DNA of 64,000 bases. Origin: Candidatus Rokuibacteriota bacterium. Lineage in GTDB: Bacteria; Methylomirabilota; Methylomirabilia; Rokubacteriales; CSP1-6. Below are positions 33,106-41,266 of the stretch, piece by piece. The notes below the pieces were generated by a model that had not been told where the DNA came from, ran no database searches, and was given only the letters and a program-made list of their open reading frames with translations. Numbering within the stretch: the first letter of the stretch is position 1; each line of letters opens with the position of its first letter. Position numbers and translations under genes: made by a program. The stretch spans positions 1 through 64,000 of the forward strand of contig JACPSW010000012.1 in assembly GCA_016193045.1 (NCBI GenBank), written 5' to 3'.

Positions 33106-33831
33106 CTACGCTGCCAGGAAGGGCTCGCCGAGATACGCGGCCACGACCTTGGGGTCCCGGGCCACCTCCGCCGGCGACCCCTCGGCGATCAGCTCGCCGT
33201 GGTGCAGCACGGCGATCCGGTCCGACAACCCCATCACGGCCGCCATGACGTGCTCGATGACCAGGATCGCGATCCCGGAGGCGCGGATGGCGCGGATGAT
33301 CGCCACGGTGGCCTCGACCTCCGCCGGATTCAGCCCCGCCATGACCTCGTCGAGCAGGAGGATGCGCGGCTCGGTCGCCAGGGCCCGCGCGAGCTCGAGC
33401 CGCTTGCGCAAGCCGATGGGAAGCACGTGGGCAGGACGATCGGCGACGGGCCCCAGGCCGGTCCGCGCGAGCACATCGAGCGCCTGTTGGCGCGCCCGAC
33501 GGCCGTCGCTCCGGCGGTTGAAGGCGCCGATCATCACGTTGTCCACCACCGAAAGGTGCGGGAAGGGCTGGACGATCTGGAAGGTCCGGGCCAGCCCGAG
33601 CCGGCAGATCTGGTGGGGCCTGAGCCCAAGGAGCTCGCGGCCGTCCAGGTGGACGCTCCCCGCGTCGGGCCGGAGAAACCCCGAGATCACAGAGAAGAGC
33701 GTGGTCTTGCCGGCGCCGTTCGGGCCGATCAGGCCCAGGATCTCGGCGTCCCCGAGGCGGAGGTCGATTCCCGAGAGCGCCCGGAGCCCGCCGAAGTGCT
33801 TGGAGACCCCCCGGACCTCCAGCGCCGCCAC
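33106..33831 (-). CDS. livG: Branched-chain amino acid-type ABC transporter ATPase LivG (system 1)
   Basis: A 241-residue ATPase from GTG 33831, which lies 2 nt after the livM stop. It has Walker A GPNGAGKTT (near 36-44) and Walker B ILLLDEVMAGLNP (near 162-174); the LivG-type motif LARTFQIVQPFPHLSVVDNV is clear. The signature region reads LPIGLRKRLELARAL in place of the usual LSYGxQ, a departure from the canonical LSGGQ-type C-loop that may reduce cooperativity. Confidence 0.9.
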   Translation of the reverse strand: MAALEVRGVSKHFGGLRALSGIDLRLGDAEILGLIGPNGAGKTTLFSVISGFLRPDAGSVHLDGRELLGLRPHQICRLGLARTFQIVQPFPHLSVVDNVMIGAFNRRSDGRRARQQALDVLARTGLGPVADRPAHVLPIGLRKRLELARALATEPRILLLDEVMAGLNPAEVEATVAIIRAIRASGIAILVIEHVMAAVMGLSDRIAVLHHGELIAEGSPAEVARDPKVVAAYLGEPFLAA

Positions 33832-33833
33832 GC

Positions 33834-34775
33834 CTAGCCCCTGACGCCCCGCCGGCGGAGCCAGCCCATCACCCCGTGGGGCAGGAAGACCACGGCGGCC
33901 ATCAGGATCACCCCGTAGATCATGAGGTGGACGCCCGCGTAGCTCTTCACGAGCCCGCGCGTGCCCTCGCCGAGGCCCCCCAGGAGGAACGAGCCCAGGA
34001 GCGGGCCCCACACGGTGCCGGCGCCCCCGATAATCGGCCGGAGCAGGATCTCGATGGAGTTGGTGGGGCCGAAGCCGATCGCGGGATCCACGTAGGAGAA
34101 GTACTGGGCGTAGAAGGAGCCGCCGCGCGCGGTGAGGCCGGCCGAGAGCGCCATCGCGGTGAGCTTCACCCGGTAGGCGTTGACGCCGAGCCCCTCGGCG
34201 GCGCTCTCGTTCTCGCGGATCGCCGCCATCTGGTAGCCGAGCTTGGAGCTCTCGAGCCGCCGCACCCCGTAGGTAGCCCCCGCGAGCATGAGGAGGATGA
34301 TGTAGTAGAAGTAGCGCTTGTCGCCGAACTGGAAGAGCGCGGGGGCGTGTCCCCGGAGCGGCACCAGGATCCCGAAGGAGCCGCCCACCCAGTCGAGGTT
34401 GGTCGCCGCCACGCGGAAGATCTCGGCGAAGGCCAGCATGATCAGGGCGAAGTAGGCGCCGCGAAGGCCGAAGCGAAAGGAGAGGTGGCCGGTGAGGAGC
34501 CCGGCGAGGACGGCCAAGGCGGCCCCGCACCACATTCCCACCCACGGCGTGAGGCCGGCCTTCACGAAGAGCAGGCTCGACGTGTAGGCGCCGATCCCGA
34601 AGAAGAGGGCGTGGCCGAAGGAGAACTGGCCGGCGTAGCCGCCCAGGATGTTCCAGCCCTGGCCCACGAAGGCGAAGAAGTAGATGAGGGTGAGCGTACC
34701 GATCACGTACTCGGAGCGGACCAGGAGCGGGATCACCGCGCCGACGGCCAGGAGCAGCAGCGGCAGCCTACGCAC
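33834..34775 (-). CDS. livM: Branched-chain amino acid-type ABC permease LivM (system 1)
   Basis: A 313-residue inner-membrane permease. The GTG at 34775 overlaps the livH stop by 8 nt and gives a clean start at the first membrane segment (VRRLPLLLLAVGAVIPLLV). LivM motifs include GQGWNILGGYAGQFSFGHALFFGIGAYTS, split over about residues 40-68, and the coupling-helix region AIRENESAAEGLGVNAYRVKL. It pairs with LivH to form the translocation path. Confidence 0.9.
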   Translation of the reverse strand: MRRLPLLLLAVGAVIPLLVRSEYVIGTLTLIYFFAFVGQGWNILGGYAGQFSFGHALFFGIGAYTSSLLFVKAGLTPWVGMWCGAALAVLAGLLTGHLSFRFGLRGAYFALIMLAFAEIFRVAATNLDWVGGSFGILVPLRGHAPALFQFGDKRYFYYIILLMLAGATYGVRRLESSKLGYQMAAIRENESAAEGLGVNAYRVKLTAMALSAGLTARGGSFYAQYFSYVDPAIGFGPTNSIEILLRPIIGGAGTVWGPLLGSFLLGGLGEGTRGLVKSYAGVHLMIYGVILMAAVVFLPHGVMGWLRRRGVRG

Positions 34776-35640
34776 TGGGGGCGCCGAGGAGGCCCGAGGG
34801 CTTGAAGAGCAGCACCAGGATGAACAGGGCGAAGATCCCGATCTGGGCCAGCGAGCCGTGGACGAAGAGCCCACCCAGCGACTCCACGACGCCCACGAGC
34901 AGGCCGCCCGCCAGCGCCCCCGCGAAGGAGCCCATGCCGCCCAGCACCACGACGACGAATGCGGTGATGACGAGGGTGTTGCCGACCTCGGGGGAGACGT
35001 AGAAGAAGGGCACCGCCATCGCGCCGGCCGCCGTCACGCACGCCGTCCCGATCCCGAAGGCGACGGCATAGACCCGCCGGACCGGGATCCCCACGAGCGC
35101 GGCGCCGTCCCGTTCCTCGGCGGCCGCGCGGAGGGCTTTGCCCAGGTCCGTGAACTTCAGAAAGAGGAAGAGGAGGAGCGTGACGGCCAGGGCCCCCGCG
35201 AAGGCCAGGAGGCGGGGCAGGCTCAGGAGGATCGGCCCGAGCGAGACCGAGGCCTGCGAGTAGGACACGAGCAGCGTGCGGGGGTCGGCCTTGAACGCGA
35301 GGAGCGCCAGGTTTTCCAGGAAGAGCGCCAGCCCCAGGGTCATCAGGAGCTGGTTGTGCTCGGGAGCCTCGAGCACCGGGGTGATCACGGCGCGCTGGAT
35401 CGCGTAGCCCGCCGCGAAGCCCACGGGGAGGGTGACGGCCAGCGAGAGGTAGGGATCCACGCCCCCGAGCTTGGCCAGCCAGAAGGAGGCGTACATGGCC
35501 CACATCATCAGCGCGCCGTGGGCGAAGTTGATGATCTTCATCACCCCGAAGATCAGGGTGAGGCCGAGGGCGACCAGGGCGTAGAGGCCGCCCAGCATGA
35601 CGCCGTTGGCCAGGCTCGACAGGACGACCGACGCGCTCAC
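34768..35640 (-). CDS. livH: Branched-chain amino acid-type ABC permease LivH (system 1)
   Basis: A 290-residue inner-membrane permease with the LivH start LANGVMLGGLYALVALGLTLIFGVMKIINFAHGALMM, read in two parts over residues 10-46, and the coupling-loop region AAAEERDGAALVGIPVRRVYAVAF. About eight hydrophobic segments are visible. The gene is separated from its binding-protein gene by 91 nt that carry a strong palindromic repeat. Confidence 0.92.
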   Translation of the reverse strand: MSASVVLSSLANGVMLGGLYALVALGLTLIFGVMKIINFAHGALMMWAMYASFWLAKLGGVDPYLSLAVTLPVGFAAGYAIQRAVITPVLEAPEHNQLLMTLGLALFLENLALLAFKADPRTLLVSYSQASVSLGPILLSLPRLLAFAGALAVTLLLFLFLKFTDLGKALRAAAEERDGAALVGIPVRRVYAVAFGIGTACVTAAGAMAVPFFYVSPEVGNTLVITAFVVVVLGGMGSFAGALAGGLLVGVVESLGGLFVHGSLAQIGIFALFILVLLFKPSGLLGAPSA

Positions 35641-35657
35641 CCGCTGCCTCGCGCCCG

Positions 35658-35728
35658 TTCGAGCGCCGGCTTTGCCGGCGCAACCCTCGGGGGGAGGTAT
35701 CGGAAGGGGGGCGGAGCCCCCCTCCGAG
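35658..35728. repeat. Two-module palindromic intergenic repeat (full copy)
   Basis: The left module (35658-35685) has a perfect 8-bp stem GCGCCGGC/GCCGGCGC with loop TTT; the right module (35701-35728) folds as CGGA-a-GGGGGGC, loop GGA, GCCCCCC-TCCG. The same two modules in the same order occur at 63160-63254, and the left module alone at 22140. Lying between the binding-protein and permease genes, the hairpins could attenuate or protect the upstream message. Confidence 0.75.
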
Positions 35729-35731
35729 CCT

Positions 35732-36952
35732 TCAGACGCGCCCCGCCCAGGCGGGCATGGGGATGACGGGCTTGGCCTCCGCGAACTCGTTCGGGTACAC
35801 GACCGCGATCTTCTGGTCCAGCACCTGCATGAGCAGCGTGCGGGCGTGCGGGTTCTGGCCCTTGTCGTTGAAGGCGATCGGGTAGGGGACGATCTGGTCC
35901 TTGAGGTTGGTCGCCGCCAGGGCGTCCCGCACCTTGTCCCGATCGGTGGAGGCCGCGCGCTCGAGCGCGTCCTTCAGGACGTACGCGGACTGGTAGGCCA
36001 GCATCCACTCGTAGGCGAAGGGGTGCTGGTAGGCCTTCTCGAAGGCGGCGATGATCCCCTTGATCCGGGGGTGCTTGGGGTTGTACCAGTGGTTGCCGTC
36101 CATCATGTAGTCGGCGAGCTTGGCCACGTCCTTGATGAAGCGGTACTGGCTGCCCGCCCCGCCGTAGACGGAGAGGATCGCCGCCACGTCCACCCGCTGC
36201 TCGGCCATGGTCCGGAGCAGGAGGGAATGCGGGCCGTAGTACGTAGACGGGATGACGATGTCCGCCTTGGCCGCCTTGATCCTGAGCACCTCGTTCGCCA
36301 GGCTCTGCGTCGCCGCGCTGTGCGGGATCCGCTCGACGACGTCCATGCCGATTCCCGGCAGGAGCTTCTGGAGGGTGTCGGCGGTGCTCTTGCCGAAGAT
36401 CCCGTCCTCGTGGATCAGCACCACGCGCTTCACCGAGAGCTTCAAATCCTTTGCCATGGCGCCCAGATAGTCCACGGTGTGCTTGGCGCCCATGCCGGCG
36501 TTCGGGCAGGCGCGGAACGTGTACCTGAAGCCGCGCTCGGTGATCTGGTCGGCGATTGCCACGTCGAGGACGTGCGGGATCTTGTACTTTTCGGCTTCCT
36601 GGGTGGTGACGAAGGCGAGTCCCGAGGCGTAGGGCCCGAGGATCGCCGCCGCGCCGGCGTCCTTCAGCCGCTCGATGGTGGAGATGGCCACGGGTGGCTT
36701 CGACTCGTTGTCCAGGACCATGAGCCGGAGCCTGGCGCCGCCCATGGACCTGATCCCGCCGCCGGCGTTGATCTCGTTGACGGCCAGCTCGATGCCGTTC
36801 TTCCCGAGGTTGCCCTCCCGGGCCAGCCCGCCGGTCAGCGGGTGGGTCTCGCCGACCAGGATCTCCTTGGGCTGGGCGCGCAGGACCGCCGGGAAGCCGA
36901 GGCCGCCGGTCACGGCCGCGGCGCCTTTGACAAACGCTCTGCGTGTGATCAT
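35732..36952 (-). CDS. livK: ABC transporter substrate-binding protein, Liv type (system 1)
   Basis: A 406-residue periplasmic binding protein (peripla_BP_6 class) with a Tat-like N-terminus, MITRRAFVKGAAAVTGGLGFPAVLRA (TRRAFVKG is close to the twin-arginine motif). The mature chain begins EILVGETHPLTGGLAREGNLGKNGIELA, split by the usual ligand-pocket loop, and contains ILGPYASGLAF and NHWYNPKHPRIKGI. Ligands of this class range from branched-chain amino acids to aromatics and amides; the neighbouring amidohydrolase points to a cyclic amide. The ATG overlaps the stop of the upstream lyase-like gene as ATGA. Confidence 0.9.
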   Translation of the reverse strand: MITRRAFVKGAAAVTGGLGFPAVLRAQPKEILVGETHPLTGGLAREGNLGKNGIELAVNEINAGGGIRSMGGARLRLMVLDNESKPPVAISTIERLKDAGAAAILGPYASGLAFVTTQEAEKYKIPHVLDVAIADQITERGFRYTFRACPNAGMGAKHTVDYLGAMAKDLKLSVKRVVLIHEDGIFGKSTADTLQKLLPGIGMDVVERIPHSAATQSLANEVLRIKAAKADIVIPSTYYGPHSLLLRTMAEQRVDVAAILSVYGGAGSQYRFIKDVAKLADYMMDGNHWYNPKHPRIKGIIAAFEKAYQHPFAYEWMLAYQSAYVLKDALERAASTDRDKVRDALAATNLKDQIVPYPIAFNDKGQNPHARTLLMQVLDQKIAVVYPNEFAEAKPVIPMPAWAGRV

Positions 36953-37815
36953 GAGTGGGTCTCCTTTGAGAAACGATCGGCCAGGTCGAGCAGGTCCTCG
37001 AGTCCGAGGAGGCGATTCAACTCGGTGAAGGACAGCATCCGGGAAGCGAGCTCCGCCGTGGTGCCGCTCAGCGCCAGCGCGGCCAGGGCCTCAAGAGCCG
37101 CCTTAGCCATGACGCGCGTGAGCAGGTTCGGGAAGATCACCAGCCGGAACCCGAGCCCCTGGAGGCGCGCGACGGGCAGCGACGGGGTCTTTCCTCCCTC
37201 CACCAGGTTGGCCATGGCCGCGCCGGGGAATTCGGCGGCGATCCGCGCCAGCTCGTCGGCGCTCTCGGGGGCCTCGACGAAGACCAGTTCCGCCCCGGCG
37301 GCGGCATAGCGCCGCGCCCGGTCGAGGGCCGCCTCGAGACCCTCGACGTCCCGCGCATCCGTCCGGCCGATGATCACGGTGTCCGGGTTCGCGCGGGCCC
37401 AGCAGGCCGCCTCGATCTTGCCGCACATCTCCTCCGCGCTCACGAGGGCCTTCCGCGCCAGGTGGCCGCAGCGCTTCGGGAGCGTCTGATCCTCCAGCTG
37501 GATCGCGGCGACCCCGGCCCGCTCGTACTCCCGGACCGTGCGGACGACGTTCAGGGGGCCTCCGTACCCGGTGTCGGCGTCGGCGATCACGGGGATGCCC
37601 ACGGCCTGGACGACGCGCGTGGCCCGCTCCGCCATCTCGGCGAAGGAGATCAGGCCCAGGTCGGGCTGGCCCAGCGCCGAGTAGGAGACCCCCGCCCCGG
37701 TCAGGTAGACGGCGGGGAATCCGGCGTGCTCGACCAGTCGGGCCGTCAGGCTGTCGTAGGCTCCGGGAGCCACGACGATCTCGGGCCGGGAAAGAAGGCG
37801 GCGGAGGGACGTCAA
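36949..37815 (-). CDS. Isocitrate lyase/PEP mutase family protein (PrpB- or oxaloacetate-hydrolase-like)
   Basis: A 288-residue TIM-barrel enzyme of the ICL/PEPM superfamily. The Mg2+-binding DADTGYGG and the later EDQTLPKRCGHL (with the Cys of the KRCGH motif, about residues 110-120) are present, as in methylisocitrate lyase and related C-C lyases. It opens the first Liv operon. TTG at 37815 is the only sensible start; the frame is closed just upstream. The promoter at 37825-37853 would begin transcription 3-4 nt before it. Whether it cleaves methylisocitrate, dimethylmalate or another 2-hydroxy acid cannot be told. Confidence 0.82.
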   Translation of the reverse strand: MTSLRRLLSRPEIVVAPGAYDSLTARLVEHAGFPAVYLTGAGVSYSALGQPDLGLISFAEMAERATRVVQAVGIPVIADADTGYGGPLNVVRTVREYERAGVAAIQLEDQTLPKRCGHLARKALVSAEEMCGKIEAACWARANPDTVIIGRTDARDVEGLEAALDRARRYAAAGAELVFVEAPESADELARIAAEFPGAAMANLVEGGKTPSLPVARLQGLGFRLVIFPNLLTRVMAKAALEALAALALSGTTAELASRMLSFTELNRLLGLEDLLDLADRFSKETHS

Positions 37816-37824
37816 AGCGGTTCA

Positions 37825-37853
37825 TTGATAAGCCGTTTGTCTCCGGCTGTCAA
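37825..37853 (-). promoter_or_regulatory. Promoter of the first Liv operon
   Basis: Minus-strand consensus TTGACA (37848-37853), 17-bp spacer, TATCAA (37825-37830). The expected start of transcription lies 3-4 nt before the TTG start codon at 37815, so the message would be almost leaderless. Confidence 0.65.
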
Positions 37854-37868
37854 GCGGCAGCACGGGGC

Positions 37869-37897
37869 TTGCCGACCGGGCGCGGGGCGGCTACCCT
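37869..37897 (+). promoter_or_regulatory. Promoter of the MaoC-CitE-DJ-1 operon
   Basis: TTGCCG (37869-37874), 17-bp spacer, TACCCT (37892-37897), with the predicted transcription start about 3 nt before the ATG at 37907. Confidence 0.4.
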
Positions 37898-37906
37898 AAG
37901 GCAGCT

Positions 37907-38371
37907 ATGCCGGGGAAGCTCTTCGAGGAGTTGGTCGTCGGCCAGGTGTTCCAGCATCAGCCCGGGCGCACCATCACCGAGGCGGACAACGTGTTCTTCA
38001 CCTGCCTCAGCATGAACCCTCAGCCGCTCCACCTGGACTTCGAGGCGGCGTCCAAGGCGGAGTTCGGCAAGCCCCTGGTCAACAGTATCCTGACGCTCGG
38101 GATCGCCGTGGGGCTCTCCGTGGGGGACACCACGCTCGGCACGACGGTCGGGAACCTGGGCTTCGAGAAGGTGGAGTTTCCCAAGCCGGTGTTCCACGGC
38201 GACACCATCTACGCCGAGACCGAGGTGATCGAGAAGCGCGAATCGCGCTCGCGCCCCCAGTGGGGAATCGTGATCTTCGAGCACCGGGCCAAGAACCAGC
38301 GCGGCGAGGTCGTCATGCGCTGCCGGCGCGCCGCCATGATGCGCCGCCGGGTCCCTGCTCCCCCGGCATGA
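37907..38371 (+). CDS. MaoC-family hydratase (mesaconyl/itaconyl-CoA hydratase-like)
   Basis: A 154-residue hot-dog-fold protein. Its catalytic region reads [24 protein letters not shown] (near residues 24-47, quoted here only as motif landmarks NPQPLH and HLD). Classical R-specific enoyl-CoA hydratases have GDxNPLH; the altered form with an inserted residue resembles the branch acting on C5 dicarboxyl-CoA esters such as mesaconyl- or itaconyl-CoA. It is followed with ATGA overlap by a CitE-like lyase, and a CaiB CoA-transferase faces the cluster, the same trio as in itaconate degradation. Substrate is inference. Confidence 0.75.
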   Translation: MPGKLFEELVVGQVFQHQPGRTITEADNVFFTCLSMNPQPLHLDFEAASKAEFGKPLVNSILTLGIAVGLSVGDTTLGTTVGNLGFEKVEFPKPVFHGDTIYAETEVIEKRESRSRPQWGIVIFEHRAKNQRGEVVMRCRRAAMMRRRVPAPPA

Positions 38372-39261
38372 GTGGGCCAAGGCGCTCGTTCCACTTCGTC
38401 CCGGGCGGGAATGAGAAGATGATCGCCAAGGCGCTGACGCTCCCGGCCGACGCCCTGATCCTGGACTTGGAGGACGCGGTCACCGTGGAGAAGAAGGCCG
38501 AGGCCCGGGGGATCGTGCTCCGGTGGCTCCAGACGCTGGACTTCGGCGGGCGGGAGCGGTGGGTCCGCATGAACCCCCTGGCCACCGGCTTCGGCGAGGC
38601 GGACCTGGAGGGGACCATCGCCGGGCGGCCGGACGGCTACGTCGTGCCCAAGCCGCGGAGCGCGGCCGACATCCGCGCCATCGCTTCGATCCTGGACCGG
38701 CTGGAGGAGAGGCATGGCGTGGCGTTCGGCTCCACCCACCTCCTGCTGATCGCCACCGAGACGCCCGAGGGCCTGCTGAACATCGCCGAGGTGGCCAGCG
38801 CCAGCGCCCGCATCGCGGCCGTCTCGTGGGGGATCGAGGACCTCTCGGCGGCCATGGGATTGCCCCGCACGCGGGACGCCGAGGGGCGCTACCTCGATAT
38901 CCCGCGCTACGCTCGGGTGATGACGGCGCTGGCGGCGGCGGCCGCCGGCGTCCAGGCCGTCGATACCGTGTACACGGACATCCCCAACCTCGAGGGGCTG
39001 CGGCGGGAGTGTCAGGAGGGCGTCTGGATGGGGTTCACCGGGAAGATTTCCATCCATCCGGGCCAGATCCCGGTGATCAACGATGTCTTCACGCCGTCGA
39101 AGGAGGACGTCCAGGAGGCCCAGGAGCTGATCGCGGCCTTCGACGAGCGCCGGGAGAAGGGGAGCGGGGCCTTCGCCTTCAAGGGCCAGATGGTGGACAT
39201 GCCTCACCTGACGCGCGCCCGGAAGATCCTCGAGCGGGCGCGGCGCGCCGGCGTTCCGTGA
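38368..39261 (+). CDS. CitE-like CoA-ester lyase (citramalyl/malyl-CoA lyase family)
   Basis: A 297-residue HpcH/HpaI aldolase-family enzyme. [18 protein letters not shown] opens the barrel, [14 protein letters not shown] (about residues 30-43) holds acidic metal ligands, and the barrel continues with [28 protein letters not shown] and [14 protein letters not shown]. These enzymes cleave malyl-, methylmalyl- or citramalyl-CoA into two CoA or acid products. The ATG overlaps the MaoC stop, and a MaoC hydratase would supply exactly such a hydroxyacyl-CoA. Citramalyl-CoA lyase is the best guess. Confidence 0.82.
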   Translation: MSGPRRSFHFVPGGNEKMIAKALTLPADALILDLEDAVTVEKKAEARGIVLRWLQTLDFGGRERWVRMNPLATGFGEADLEGTIAGRPDGYVVPKPRSAADIRAIASILDRLEERHGVAFGSTHLLLIATETPEGLLNIAEVASASARIAAVSWGIEDLSAAMGLPRTRDAEGRYLDIPRYARVMTALAAAAAGVQAVDTVYTDIPNLEGLRRECQEGVWMGFTGKISIHPGQIPVINDVFTPSKEDVQEAQELIAAFDERREKGSGAFAFKGQMVDMPHLTRARKILERARRAGVP

Positions 39262-39935
39262 GCCAGCCTGGGCGCCCGATCAAGCGGATCGCGTTCTTCG
39301 CCTTTCCCGGTCTCACCCTCCTGGATTTGATCGGCGCCTACGACGGCCTCCGTCGCGTCGCCCTCATGGGGATCGATCCGGAGGTCACCCATCGGATCAT
39401 CGGCACGCAGTCGGAGATCGCCGACGAGACCGGATTCAGGTTCGCCCCCGACGCGGTCTACGGCGACCTCTCGGACTTCGACCTTCTCTACATCCCAGGG
39501 GGGCTCGGGACCCGGCGGCTGATGGGGGACGACTGGTGCGTCGACTACCTGAAGCGGTGGGGGACCGAGCGGCCCATCGCGAGCGTGTGCACCGGGGCAC
39601 TCCTCCTCGGCAAGGCCGGCTACCTCCAGGGCAAGCGGGCGGCCACCCATCGCAATGCCTACGAGCTCCTGGCTCCGTACTGCGGCGAGGTCGTCCGTGA
39701 GGGCAGGATCGTGGACGAGGGCAACGTGATCACGGCCGGGGGCGTGACGTCCGCGCTGGACCTGGGGCTCTATCTCGTGGAGCGGTTCTGGGGGGAGAAG
39801 GCGCGGGAGCGCATCAGCCAGCAGATGGAGTACCGCGCCTACGACCTCGCCCGTCCCCGCGCGGGGGCCGCGCGCGGGGCTCGCCCCAACGCGCGCCGCC
39901 GCGGCGGCCGGTCGGCGCGGCCCTCTACCCGATAA
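39258..39935 (+). CDS. DJ-1/PfpI family protein (isonitrile hydratase-like)
   Basis: A 225-residue GATase1-like protein starting at GTG 39258, overlapping the CitE stop as GTGA. The nucleophile elbow is ASVCTGALLLGKAG with Cys111, and Asp23 in LTLLDLIGAYD matches the residue used with Cys and Thr in isonitrile hydratase; GGVTSALDLGLYLVERFWG follows near residue 165-184. It could be an isonitrile hydratase or a stress-related amidase. The last 30 residues are a low-complexity Arg/Ala/Gly tail whose DNA overlaps the end of the converging CaiB gene by 11 nt. Confidence 0.8.
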   Translation: MSQPGRPIKRIAFFAFPGLTLLDLIGAYDGLRRVALMGIDPEVTHRIIGTQSEIADETGFRFAPDAVYGDLSDFDLLYIPGGLGTRRLMGDDWCVDYLKRWGTERPIASVCTGALLLGKAGYLQGKRAATHRNAYELLAPYCGEVVREGRIVDEGNVITAGGVTSALDLGLYLVERFWGEKARERISQQMEYRAYDLARPRAGAARGARPNARRRGGRSARPSTR

Positions 39936-41127
39936 CCGCCCCGGCTCTCAGCCGGGCCACCTCGCCGTCGGCGTACCCGAGGCCCTTCAGAATGTCCGTC
40001 GAGTGCTGGCCGAGGGTGGGGGCGGGCCGCCGGACCGCGGCCCGGGTCTCGGAGAGCTTGATCGGCACCCCCAGCACCCGGGACCGCCCCGCCACGGGAT
40101 GGTCCACCTCCACCACCATCTCGCGGTGGCGCACCTGGGGATCGGCGAAGACCTGGTCGTAGGTGAGGACCGGCCCCGCGGGGACGCCGGCGGCCTCGAG
40201 GCGCGCCAGCCAGCGGGCGGTGGGTTCCCGATCGAAGCGGGCCTGGAGGAGCGCGGCGAGCTCCTTCCGGTGCTTCACGCGCTCCGCGCCGGTCACGAAC
40301 CGCGGATCCTTCGTGAGCTCGGGCAGCTCGAGCACGGCGCAGAGTTTCTCCCACAGCGGCTGGGAGGCCGCGCCCAGGTTGAGCCACCCGTCTTTCGTCC
40401 GAAACGGCTGGTACGGGGCGCTGGCCCGGTGGCCGGCGCCGAGCCGCGGCGGGACCCGGCCGGTGGCGAAGTACCCCGCGGCCTCGTACACCGACCAGGC
40501 GATCGGCGTCTCGAGCAGCGAGGTGTCCACCCACTGGCCCCGCCCGCTCTGCTCGCGCGCCCGGAGGGCGGCGAGGATGCCGATCGCGGCGAACATCCCG
40601 GCCCCGAGATCGGAGAGGGGGATGGGGACCCGGAGCGGCGGCCCGTCCTCCTCCCCCGTGATGGACATCAACCCGGACATGCCCTGGGCGATCAGATCGA
40701 AGCCGCCGCGCTCCCGGTAGGGGCCCGTCTGGCCGAAGCCGGAGATCGAGGCGTAGACGATGCGGGGATTGACGGCCGAGACGTGTCCGTAGCCGACGCC
40801 GAGGCGCTCGGCCACGCCCGGCCGGAAGTTTTCGAGGAACACGTCGGCGCCCACCGCCAGCCGGAGGCAGATCTCCCGGCCCGCGGCCTGCTTCAAGTCC
40901 AGGGCGAGGCTCCGCTTGTTCCGGTTGAAGGTCATGAACGGCGCGCTCTGGCCGTTGACGAACGGCGGGAAGGCGCGCGCGTCGTCGCCCGTGCCCGGCC
41001 GCTCCACCTTGATCACGTCGGCCCCGAGGTCGCCCAGGAGCATGGAGCAGTAGGGGCCGGAGAGCTGGGTCGAGAGGTCGAGGACCGTGAGGCCGTCGAG
41101 CGGCGGCGGGCCACCCGGGGAGGTCAT
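39925..41127 (-). CDS. Class III CoA-transferase (CaiB/BaiF family)
   Basis: A 400-residue CaiB/BaiF CoA-transferase with the usual landmarks: LDGLTVLDLSTQLSGPYCSMLLGDLGADVIKVERP at the N-terminus (read as two parts), VFLENFRPGVAERLG (near 93-107), and YASISGFGQTGPY (near 122-134). Such enzymes move CoA between carboxylic acids through a ping-pong or ternary mechanism with an active-site Asp. It faces the MaoC-CitE operon, so an itaconate or mesaconate CoA-transferase role is attractive but unproven. Confidence 0.87.
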   Translation of the reverse strand: MTSPGGPPPLDGLTVLDLSTQLSGPYCSMLLGDLGADVIKVERPGTGDDARAFPPFVNGQSAPFMTFNRNKRSLALDLKQAAGREICLRLAVGADVFLENFRPGVAERLGVGYGHVSAVNPRIVYASISGFGQTGPYRERGGFDLIAQGMSGLMSITGEEDGPPLRVPIPLSDLGAGMFAAIGILAALRAREQSGRGQWVDTSLLETPIAWSVYEAAGYFATGRVPPRLGAGHRASAPYQPFRTKDGWLNLGAASQPLWEKLCAVLELPELTKDPRFVTGAERVKHRKELAALLQARFDREPTARWLARLEAAGVPAGPVLTYDQVFADPQVRHREMVVEVDHPVAGRSRVLGVPIKLSETRAAVRRPAPTLGQHSTDILKGLGYADGEVARLRAGAVIG

Positions 41128-41179
41128 GGGCCGCAGTGTAGGGACTGCGGTCGAGGGCTGTCAAGACCAGCCCCTTGCC

Positions 41180-41208
41180 TTGACAGGGCGGGGGGAATCT
41201 GTTATTTC
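41180..41208 (+). promoter_or_regulatory. Promoter of the second Liv operon
   Basis: Consensus TTGACA (41180-41185), 17-bp spacer, TATTTC (41203-41208). The transcript would have a roughly 50-nt leader ending with the near-perfect ribosome site AAAGGAGG (41252-41259) before ATG 41267. Confidence 0.65.
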
Positions 41209-41266
41209 TGTTGCGCGTTTCCGCACGCGAGTGTTCCCATTGGAGCTCAGCAAAGGAGGATCATCC

